Part shown: piece by piece, positions 7,430 to 14,250 of the stretch
Layout: each line of letters starts with the position of its first letter
Position numbering within the stretch: position 1 is the stretch's first letter
The notes under the pieces: generated by a model
What the model was told of the DNA's origin: nothing
Database searches by the model: none
Seen by the model: only the letters and a program-made list of their open reading frames with translations
Source of the DNA: JBLIAZ01 sp047632015
GTDB taxonomy: Bacteria > Bacteroidota > Bacteroidia > Flavobacteriales_C > GCA-002722245
Length of the DNA: 22,894 nt
Direction of reading: 5' to 3'
NCBI GenBank assembly: GCA_047632015.1
Contig: JBLIBC010000012.1
Coordinates: 1-22,894, forward strand
Made by a program: the position numbers and the translations under genes

Positions 7430-10048
7430 TTACTTTAACTCAGTGACAACACTTGACCTTCCATTTGCATTAAACACTTTAAGTTTTATTTGCACCCCTC
7501 CTCTAACCTTGACTGGTTTTGTATACAAAGCTGAGCTCGCTACTGGCTCCGTTCCATTGGTAGTGTATCTAATTTCAAACCCTGGGTAAGCAGTGTTTAC
7601 ATGCAATTTATTGTTTTTCAACATCGCTCCTGCTGGAGCTATCCTGTAGTTTAACCCCTCGTTCATATAGGTTAATCTTTTAAAATCAAAATAGCCAAGT
7701 TTACTTGAAAATCTATTCCAATCCGCTTGAATTTTAGCTTCTTTTTCTTCCGTATTAGCTACAGCATCCCATTGCGGATCCTTAGCCCAAGCTCGCTCCA
7801 CAAGACCTAACATTTTTGGGAATAAATAATATTCCATCATATCACTTCCTTTAACGGTTTCAGCCCACAATTGACCTTGAATACCCATGATATTTTGTTT
7901 CCCTTTCTCCGTCAATCGTTCTTTACCATTTTGCAAAGAATCAGGAAGTTCGTTACCCCATCTGTCAATAATTTGCTCACTGTAAACATTAAGAGGCACA
8001 AATGCCCATGCTTTCTTTGTGTCTACAAATCCACCCCAGTAATATCCGGGATCAGCAGGGTCCGTGTTATAAGCTAAATCAAAATACAAGTTATTTACGT
8101 TAGCCAGCACAATACCGTAACCAGCATTTGCTAATTTATACCCTCTGTCTTCCGCACCCCATGTCCATACCGTATTCCAAATATAAGGGTGAAAGTTTCT
8201 TTCTAAAAAGTCTTGGTTTACTACAGGTACAATTTCATTGTCCTCGTTAACTACCTTCTTTAATCCAATCTCTTCCCAACCTGCAGTAGTAATCCCTCTG
8301 TCAGCTAAAATGGTACTGAATCTATCCACAAAATAGTAAAACAACTCCTCAGGTTTTCCGTACTTGGAATCACTTTTTAAATGCGCAATACACTTAGGAG
8401 ATTTTGCCCATACAGCGTTATCAGGATCAGCATCTGTTGGATGAGGAACCTCATCACCACCTATGTGAACATTTTTTAAAGGAACCCCAGCTACTTTGTA
8501 CATGGCAACTACTTCATCAACCACTTTTTCTAAAAAATCATAGGTAGATTCCTGACACACACAAACTACATTGTCATTATACAACTGAATAGAAGTGTAA
8601 GTGGAAGAATCATTAGGATCATGCAAAATGTACTGGTTTGCTTCTTTTTCTTTCCCTTCAGCTAATAAATTTCTTTGTCGAGCTTTCATTGAAATGATAG
8701 CTGCCCTCGCGTGACCAGGGAAATCGAGTTCAGGAATTACTTCAATGTGCCGTTTCTTTGCAAACTTTAAAATTTCAATAAAATCCTCCTTACTATAATG
8801 CCCAGTTCCTGGTGTGTTATCAATCGCGTGTGGTCCTGAACCATAGGCAGGATTTATCATTGTTGATTCGTCTGTGCTATGCCCTCTTTTTGAGCCTACA
8901 TCTGTTAACTCAGGTAATCCATCAATAGCTAATCTCCAACCTTCGTCATCACACACGTGGAAATGAAATTTATTTAACTTGTAAAAAGACATCATTTCAA
9001 TTAACTTCAATACGCTTTCTTTTGTCTGAAAATTCCTTACCACGTCAAGATGAAGACCCCTGTAATCAAACCTTGGTGCATCAGTTACTTTGGTGTAATT
9101 TAATGAAAGTGTATTAGTTTTTCGTCCGTAAGCGGATACAGGAACCAACCCTCTAAGACTTTGAACACCATAAAACACAGCAGCAGGACTTTTCCCTTTT
9201 ACCGTAACCCCATGCTCACTTATTTGCACCTCATAGGCATCTTTTGACTTTAACGCTAAGGAAGCATCAATTTGTAATTTAATTACCGCCTCTTCATTTG
9301 TTTTAACTAAAGACATACCAAAGTCTTTCCCAAATGCTTCAATTAAATAACCTGCTTCATTATCTAAATCAGAAGAAAACGACACCCCTGACCCACCAAT
9401 AAGGTGGTAAACACCTTCATGTTTTTCATAACTAATAGGACTTGGAGTAATAGGACACAAACTGTCTTTAGAAATAACAGTGTTTAAGGCGTTCTTATCA
9501 AAAATAGAGGCAGAGGTAGGCACATTCAAGAAACTCATCCCATCAATTGCTAACTTTCCATCTGCTTTAATAGGCAACACTTTCATATCTTCTATCACCT
9601 CTGGGCTTTTTTCATTTCCTTGGGGATCATTAAACACAATGTATAATCCACTTGGTGCATCAACAGCTTTTAAAAACCAAGCTTCACTTACGAACTGTAA
9701 TTCCACCGATGCGGAAGAATCTAAATCAATAAATTTCTCAGTAGGTTCCAACTTAAAGTAATCACCATTGACGTGTGTAATCGAGAAATTATCTCCTGTA
9801 GATCCTGCTACTATTTTTCGTGGTTGATGAAAATAAATGGCCCAATTTCTTTTTAATACTGCCGAAGAATTATTCGTAATTACAAAAGAATTTAAACTTT
9901 GCCCCTTGTTCTCGTACCCATTTTGTATCAACTCCCATGTCATTGACAATTCCTTTCCAGAAGGATCAGAAATTTCTGCAACTGGACCACAAGCATTCAT
10001 TATCAGAACAAGCAGTAATAAAGTTAAGTTTGTAAGTGTTTTTTTCAT
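7430..10048 (-). CDS. Family 20 beta-N-acetylhexosaminidase, lipoprotein
   Basis: From the chosen ATG the product is 872 residues. A lipoprotein-like signal ends at IMNAC, so it is probably tethered to a membrane. Counting residues from an in-frame TTG at 10081, the domains are: N-terminal chitobiase-like carbohydrate-binding domain (about 45-160), GH20 accessory alpha/beta domain (about 205-335), GH20 TIM barrel (about 340-785) with the HIGGDEVP motif holding the Asp543-Glu544 catalytic pair, and a C-terminal Ig-like chitobiase domain (about 810-883). This is the four-domain layout of bacterial chitobiases, which remove terminal N-acetylglucosamine or N-acetylgalactosamine from chito-oligosaccharides or glycans. 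The ATG at 10048 gives a compact KK-plus-hydrophobic signal, and an ATG two codons earlier (10054) is equally possible. Its transcript probably ends at the hairpin 7363-7396. The sugar substrate in vivo is not shown by the context. Confidence 0.95.
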   Translation of the reverse strand: MKKTLTNLTLLLLVLIMNACGPVAEISDPSGKELSMTWELIQNGYENKGQSLNSFVITNNSSAVLKRNWAIYFHQPRKIVAGSTGDNFSITHVNGDYFKLEPTEKFIDLDSSASVELQFVSEAWFLKAVDAPSGLYIVFNDPQGNEKSPEVIEDMKVLPIKADGKLAIDGMSFLNVPTSASIFDKNALNTVISKDSLCPITPSPISYEKHEGVYHLIGGSGVSFSSDLDNEAGYLIEAFGKDFGMSLVKTNEEAVIKLQIDASLALKSKDAYEVQISEHGVTVKGKSPAAVFYGVQSLRGLVPVSAYGRKTNTLSLNYTKVTDAPRFDYRGLHLDVVRNFQTKESVLKLIEMMSFYKLNKFHFHVCDDEGWRLAIDGLPELTDVGSKRGHSTDESTMINPAYGSGPHAIDNTPGTGHYSKEDFIEILKFAKKRHIEVIPELDFPGHARAAIISMKARQRNLLAEGKEKEANQYILHDPNDSSTYTSIQLYNDNVVCVCQESTYDFLEKVVDEVVAMYKVAGVPLKNVHIGGDEVPHPTDADPDNAVWAKSPKCIAHLKSDSKYGKPEELFYYFVDRFSTILADRGITTAGWEEIGLKKVVNEDNEIVPVVNQDFLERNFHPYIWNTVWTWGAEDRGYKLANAGYGIVLANVNNLYFDLAYNTDPADPGYYWGGFVDTKKAWAFVPLNVYSEQIIDRWGNELPDSLQNGKERLTEKGKQNIMGIQGQLWAETVKGSDMMEYYLFPKMLGLVERAWAKDPQWDAVANTEEKEAKIQADWNRFSSKLGYFDFKRLTYMNEGLNYRIAPAGAMLKNNKLHVNTAYPGFEIRYTTNGTEPVASSALYTKPVKVRGGVQIKLKVFNANGRSSVVTELK

Positions 10049-10098
10049 TGTCATTGTTTTTGTTTTCTTTTTACTTTCCAAGTTTTGCTGGAAAGGGG

Positions 10099-10113
10099 TA
10101 CATTTGAAACCTA
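10099..10113. promoter_or_regulatory. Overlapping divergent -7-like boxes between GH20 and epimerase genes
   Basis: On the plus strand 10099-10106 reads TACATTTG, a full match to TAnnTTTG, pointing to the epimerase gene. On the minus strand 10106-10113 reads TAGGTTTC, a 7 of 8 match, pointing to the hexosaminidase gene about 50 bases before its ATG. The two share one base. No convincing -33 elements were found, so this rests on the -7 pattern alone. The remaining intergenic bases to 10201 are AT-rich with no other visible signal. Confidence 0.35.
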
Positions 10114-10201
10114 ATAATTAAGGACGATAAATTTATTACTTTTTTTAATACATAACCTAAGCCTACCTAATAAATTACACAAGACATATTCAAGACCCAA
10201 T

Positions 10202-11077
10202 ATGAAAAAATCCATTCAACTTGAAAACGATCAGCTAATTGCAATCATCAATTATGATGGTGCAGAATTGTCTAGATTATATAGTAAAACGCATGAAAGA
10301 GAGATTCTTTGGGATGGTAACCCTAAATATTGGGGAAGACACGCTCCCGTACTATTTCCTTTTGTTGGAAAATTAAGAGGCGGCAAATACAAGCATGAAG
10401 AACAAACTTATAGTTTAGGGCAACACGGATTTGCACGAGATAAAGAGTTTAAATTGATTGAAAAATCCGATCTGCATTGTGTACTAGAGTTAAAGTCGTC
10501 AAAGGAAACAAAAAAAGTATATCCTTTTGATTTCAGCTTTAAAACCACATTCGCATTGACTGACAATGGGCTGAAGACAGAATACAAGATTAAAAACCCT
10601 GAGAATACAGCGCTTTATTTTAGCTTAGGTGCTCATCCTGCATTTAATTGCCCAATGAAAAACAACAAACTAGAAGAATACCAATTGACATTTGACAAAC
10701 AGGAAAATGCTCAAACTTTACTTCTTGATGAAACAGGTTTGTTAAGCCACGAAAAAAGTGACTTCTTAAGGGATGATCAGCACATCGTATTAAGTGATGA
10801 AATCTTTGAAAAAGATGCATTGATGTTTACCGACTTAAGATCGACCGCATTAACTATCAATTCCGAAAAAGATAAAATTGCCGTAAAAGTATCCTGGGAA
10901 AACTTTCCTTTTTTAGGAATATGGAAACCGATAGGTGCACCATTTATTTGCATTGAACCATGGCAAGGAATTGCCGACTACCAAGATGCTTCTGGAATAT
11001 TATCAGAAAAATTTGGGATTGTAAAGTTAAAAAGTAATGATGTGTTTGTTGCCAGTTATAGCGTATCTATTCAATAA
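10202..11077 (+). CDS. Aldose 1-epimerase family protein (LacX-type galactose mutarotase-like)
   Basis: The 291-residue cytoplasmic protein, without signal peptide, belongs to the aldose 1-epimerase superfamily. It interconverts alpha and beta anomers of a hexose or a related sugar. The family landmarks are visible: an early 'ILWDGNPKYWGRHAPVLFPFVG' region seen in pieces, GQHGFARD (His75), GAHPAF (His145, the expected catalytic acid) and CIEPWQG (Glu252, the expected catalytic base). Length and motifs match the LacX/YeaD-like branch, whose exact substrates are mostly unknown. It is the only plus-strand gene in the window. It is divergent from the GH20 gene and converges with the CHU_C gene with zero bases between stop codons and no visible terminator. 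Confidence 0.93.
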   Translation: MKKSIQLENDQLIAIINYDGAELSRLYSKTHEREILWDGNPKYWGRHAPVLFPFVGKLRGGKYKHEEQTYSLGQHGFARDKEFKLIEKSDLHCVLELKSSKETKKVYPFDFSFKTTFALTDNGLKTEYKIKNPENTALYFSLGAHPAFNCPMKNNKLEEYQLTFDKQENAQTLLLDETGLLSHEKSDFLRDDQHIVLSDEIFEKDALMFTDLRSTALTINSEKDKIAVKVSWENFPFLGIWKPIGAPFICIEPWQGIADYQDASGILSEKFGIVKLKSNDVFVASYSVSIQ

Positions 11078-11737
11078 CTACCTGATTAATTCAAGCTGAC
11101 CATTGTATTCAAATAATTTCCCGTTTTTGAAAACTCCTTCTACGACATAATGATAGCTCCCGGAGGGCATTTTCTTACCTCCATAAGTTCCATCCCATCC
11201 TTCGTTAATGTCAGCTGTTGAAAACAAAGTTGCTCCTTTATCATTTTTTATCACGCTACTAAATCTTAATACTCCGCTGCTGATAACAGTCCATTTATCA
11301 TACTCACCATCTTCATTTGGTGAAAATGCATCAGACAGTATTATTTCAACTGGGCAATAACGAACATTAAATGCAATGGTCGTGTCTTTTATAATGGTCC
11401 CATCGTTATATTTAAATTCTAATTCATATTTAGACTCTACGGTCAAGTTTTGAGAAGCACTGTTGCTCATTATCAATCGATTTCCATCCTTAATAATGTA
11501 CCAAGCAGTGGTGCTAAACGGCAGAGAATCCACATAGACTTTCAAAAAATTATTTTCAAACAAACAAGGCACGTTGTTTACTGCTGTAATGGGAACTTTA
11601 TGTACAACTGTGATTGGTAAAAAATTAGGGTCGTCAGCAAACTCTGCTGTATTATCGTCTATATTTCTATTACAAGCAGTACTAGACAACAGTAAAATCG
11701 CCAAGATAAACAAGCTGTACTTAACTATACTATTCAT
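11078..11737 (-). CDS. Lipoprotein with T9SS type B (CHU_C) C-terminal sorting domain
   Basis: From the ATG at 11737 the product is 219 residues. It has a short signal with lipobox SSTAC, an Ig/PKD-like beta region (about 35-130) with two cysteines, and a C-terminal CHU_C domain (about 132-219). The CHU_C domain opens with SDAFSPNEDGEYDKW, has GWDGTYGGKKMPSGSYHYVV, and ends in GQLELIR. That is the 'gliding motility-associated C-terminal domain', the type B sorting signal of the type IX secretion system. The reading frame is open 12 codons further, but those lie inside the upstream gene and give no signal peptide. It starts one base after the stop of the anti-sigma/barrel gene, so the two are surely co-transcribed. 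A lipobox plus a T9SS signal on one protein is unusual. It may be a surface-exposed or periplasmic ligand of the neighbouring barrel, but that is inference. Confidence 0.85.
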   Translation of the reverse strand: MNSIVKYSLFILAILLLSSTACNRNIDDNTAEFADDPNFLPITVVHKVPITAVNNVPCLFENNFLKVYVDSLPFSTTAWYIIKDGNRLIMSNSASQNLTVESKYELEFKYNDGTIIKDTTIAFNVRYCPVEIILSDAFSPNEDGEYDKWTVISSGVLRFSSVIKNDKGATLFSTADINEGWDGTYGGKKMPSGSYHYVVEGVFKNGKLFEYNGQLELIR

Positions 11738-11738
11738 G

Positions 11739-13640
11739 TTATTGTCTTGTATAAGTGACCCCCACAGCCACATGTCCTGATTGTGAAAACAAATCCGTAA
11801 TAGAACTTTCTACTTCTCTTTTTGTCACATGACCATATGAAGTATATGCTCTGAACTGTGAAAATTCATAACCCAAAGTAAATATGTATCTGTTTAATTC
11901 TTCAAATTCTGTCAGCATGAACCAGCTGTTTTCTTTTGATACACTTATAGCAGGACTAAAGTAAGTGCTTTCTTGATATCCTACTTTAATCAAACCTGAT
12001 GCTTTAACAGCATTACTTAGCGATATTGTTCCTGAAGCAAGGCCTTCATGCTTCATACTCCTATCATTGTTGTAATTAATTCTGACCATCAAAGGATCAC
12101 TAACATTAAAAGCAAACATAAAATGTTCATTCGCTAACATTACACCAAACTGCGTTCTTATTAAGGATTCCGCCGGCACTTTCAGTTCGTCCAAATTAGT
12201 TTCATTTATAGGACTAGTTGCTACTGAAACCTGATCCCTCAAGGTTAAACCTTCCGTCAGCAAATGATTCCTATTATAACTTAAACCAACTCCAAATCTT
12301 AGCACTGAATTATTTAAACTCTTTTCATATGAACCACTCACATTCACCGCATTATAAACCCAATTGTTTTGACAATTGTTACTCAAATAGGTACCTATAG
12401 CAAATCCAGAATTATCAAAACGATGCTCAAAACCACCTAACACTTGAAAGGGTACATTAAACTGAAAATCAACTTGTTTTCCGTACCGTCTGAATACTTT
12501 CCAATCCTGTGATGTAAACAAACTAGCCTGGTTTTTACCAGTCATCCCTGTAGCAGCAACCTGATCCCAAAAATTCAAATACGGAAGTAATCCTGAATGA
12601 AGCACTGCTTTTCTCACCTTGCGTTTGTCAAATTCTACATCAGTAAACTGATAATCTAAATAAGGCTCACTTAACGCTACGTTTTCTACTATCATTTCGG
12701 CCATACCAAACTGCTCTTCTTCATTTGTTGATTCATTCGAAACTGAAGATAAAATGGAACTTGTGCCCGAACCTGTTAACATATTACTCGCTGAAGACCC
12801 TCCTTGGTTAGCATTTAATTCACCTGATTTACCGACTTTACGTTTTGACTTGTCTCCAACATTTCTTGCACTACGTTTACTTCTTTTTGAATTGCCTTCA
12901 AGTACAAGGTGTAATTGATTTTTTCTAAATTCTCTTTCCAATTTATCAAACGCAGCTTTTTCTCTAGCTTCCTCAATACTTAAAATTTCGGTATTGCTAT
13001 TAGCGGCACCTATCTCATCTCCAAGTTTCTCAAACTCCTCAGATGACAATGTCGTCACATCTTTATTTACTTCCAGCAACGCACCCAAGTCCTGTGCAGT
13101 CTCACTTATTTTATCTTCAGCAATTACTTCCAAATTATCCCCAGACAATCCCCACATCACTGTTGCTCCAATAGCCAAAGCACCTATTGCCAAATAAGCC
13201 CAAAAAGCAGGCTTTTTATCTTTGTCAAGTATTTTCTCCATTTCCTTCCAGTGCTCTTCATTATACTCCACTTCCTCCTCGTTGAATTTTTCCTTCGCCG
13301 ACTTGTCAAAATCACCTGTATTAGTCACATCCAATTTACTAAGCATATCTTCCCAGCCCACAACAGACCCAGCAAACTTAGCTTCAGAAAATTTAGACCT
13401 TATTTTATTTTCAAAATTGCCCTCTACATCTAAATCTAATTTTTGATGCATCGCTTTCCAATGTTCAGGAGAATAAGGCACCAAGGAAAACTCTAAAGCA
13501 TTTACTACTTTCTGAGTAAACAACAAGTCACTCATTTGCGCACCATCGAGCTTATGCTCAAAAGCGTCCCAAGCACCAGTGCCCATTGGCACCTCAGCTG
13601 AGTTAAACTTGTTCCTTATGTTATCTTCAAACGTTCCCAT
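11739..13640 (-). CDS. Probable anti-sigma factor fused to PorP/SprF-like outer-membrane barrel
   Basis: This 633-residue protein lacks a signal peptide. Residues 4-140 hold four copies of a module of the form F-x3-I/A-x2-KF-x10-W-x2-M-x2-KLD, with tryptophans at 24, 61, 96 and 131. One membrane helix follows at about 145-164. A charged, then basic (249-271), then Gly/Ser-rich linker spans about 165-335. From about 352 to the end comes beta-barrel sequence that resembles PorP/SprF: NFWDQVAATGMTG and SLFTSQDW at its start, GYEF/SYG strands, and SGHVAVGVTY at the end. The single-Trp N-terminal module plus helix plus barrel is a layout I know from Bacteroidota proteins encoded next to ECF sigma factors, so the N-terminus is probably the sigma-binding part. 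The ATG overlaps the sigma gene's stop by 14 bases, suggesting translational coupling. The barrel assignment is by pattern, and a generic OMP_b-brl domain is the alternative. Confidence 0.75.
   Translation of the reverse strand: MGTFEDNIRNKFNSAEVPMGTGAWDAFEHKLDGAQMSDLLFTQKVVNALEFSLVPYSPEHWKAMHQKLDLDVEGNFENKIRSKFSEAKFAGSVVGWEDMLSKLDVTNTGDFDKSAKEKFNEEEVEYNEEHWKEMEKILDKDKKPAFWAYLAIGALAIGATVMWGLSGDNLEVIAEDKISETAQDLGALLEVNKDVTTLSSEEFEKLGDEIGAANSNTEILSIEEAREKAAFDKLEREFRKNQLHLVLEGNSKRSKRSARNVGDKSKRKVGKSGELNANQGGSSASNMLTGSGTSSILSSVSNESTNEEEQFGMAEMIVENVALSEPYLDYQFTDVEFDKRKVRKAVLHSGLLPYLNFWDQVAATGMTGKNQASLFTSQDWKVFRRYGKQVDFQFNVPFQVLGGFEHRFDNSGFAIGTYLSNNCQNNWVYNAVNVSGSYEKSLNNSVLRFGVGLSYNRNHLLTEGLTLRDQVSVATSPINETNLDELKVPAESLIRTQFGVMLANEHFMFAFNVSDPLMVRINYNNDRSMKHEGLASGTISLSNAVKASGLIKVGYQESTYFSPAISVSKENSWFMLTEFEELNRYIFTLGYEFSQFRAYTSYGHVTKREVESSITDLFSQSGHVAVGVTYTRQ
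13221..13631 (-). repeat. Four tandem Trp-containing modules in the anti-sigma region
   Basis: Residues 4-140 of the anti-sigma/barrel protein contain four diverged copies, about 35-37 residues each. They end in AWDAFEHKLD, HWKAMHQKLD, GWEDMLSKLD and HWKEMEKILD. The Trp spacing is 37, 35 and 35. The DNA copies have diverged too far to recombine easily, so the duplication is old or under selection at the protein level. Confidence 0.75.
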
Positions 13641-14193
13641 ATACTGCTAATCCTGCAATTTTTCCTACTAATAATTTTCTTAAATTCATTTTGGCCTTAG
13701 CTAGGTTAGACTTCGAAGTCCCTTCACTAATCCCTAATTCGTTTGCTATCTCCTTATGAGAATACCCATCCATCACATACATGTTAAACACAGTCCTGTA
13801 CGCTGGAGATAAATCCTGCACACAATTCAATAAATCTTTAAAGGATACTTTGTCTAATAAATCTTCTGCCTCGTCTTCTTCCTCTGCTCTAGTGATCTCC
13901 TCTTTGAGCTCCACCATTTCCTTTAGTTTCTTATTTTTCCGGATATGATCAATGGCCGTATTCACCATGATCCTTCGAACCCACCCCTCAAAAGAACCTT
14001 TGTTCCCGTACCTCACTAAATTATTAAACACCTTAATGAATGCTTCTTGAAAAACATCAAGCGCTTCATCCCGGTCTCTAGAATATCTTAAACACACTAC
14101 CATCATCTTACCGTAAAAGGTTTCATACAATTTTTGCTGACATTTTCTGTCACCATTAATGCATCCCTCTATGAGTGTTTGCTGATCTGTCAT
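13627..14193 (-). CDS. ECF RNA polymerase sigma factor
   Basis: This 188-residue sigma-70 family group 4 protein has region 2 at about 20-88, including the -10-recognition helices with 'DEALDVFQEAFIKVF' and 'GSFEGWVRRIMVNTAIDHIRK' pieces. An acidic linker covers 89-117, and region 4 at about 118-172 has the helix-turn-helix YSHKEIANELGISEGTSKSN. There is no region 3, as expected for ECF factors. It is the first gene of a unit whose second gene is a membrane protein with anti-sigma features; its ATG lies inside this gene's last codons. The start is supported by an AGGAG sequence 5 bases upstream, which is rare in this group. A 10-bp hairpin just before that sequence may control its translation or transcription. 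The regulon is not visible, although the tandem LRR genes end just upstream on the same strand. Confidence 0.95.
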   Translation of the reverse strand: MTDQQTLIEGCINGDRKCQQKLYETFYGKMMVVCLRYSRDRDEALDVFQEAFIKVFNNLVRYGNKGSFEGWVRRIMVNTAIDHIRKNKKLKEMVELKEEITRAEEEDEAEDLLDKVSFKDLLNCVQDLSPAYRTVFNMYVMDGYSHKEIANELGISEGTSKSNLAKAKMNLRKLLVGKIAGLAVYGNV

Positions 14194-14196
14194 AAT

Positions 14197-14230
14197 TCTC
14201 CTGCGTTATCAAGACGTGAACATCTTGATA
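14197..14230 (-). promoter_or_regulatory. Hairpin plus strong Shine-Dalgarno in front of the ECF sigma gene
   Basis: The arms TATCAAGA (14207-14214) and TCTTGATA (14223-14230) are exact inverted repeats. In RNA two more pairs (one G-U, one G-C) extend them to 10 bp around a 4-base loop UUCA. Eight bases after the hairpin on the minus strand comes AGGAG, 5 bases before the sigma ATG at 14193. There is no T tract, so a simple terminator for the upstream LRR gene is less likely than an operator or an RNA element. Confidence 0.55.
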
Positions 14231-14250
14231 GGTTGCCTTTGTTGAGCAAA

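Noticed and set aside
7430..11077. Polysaccharide utilisation locus around GH20 and the epimerase
   Set aside because: No SusC/SusD pair, sugar transporter or regulator is present, and the two genes are divergent.
13627..14193. Identity of the sigma factor as SigP, the T9SS regulator of Porphyromonas
   Set aside because: SigP is tied to PorX and not known to have a barrel-fused anti-sigma next door. ECF factors are too alike to name from sequence by eye.
14207..14230. Intrinsic terminator of the LRR gene
   Set aside because: The stem is good but no T tract follows on the minus strand and a Shine-Dalgarno does. It is kept as a regulatory hairpin instead.
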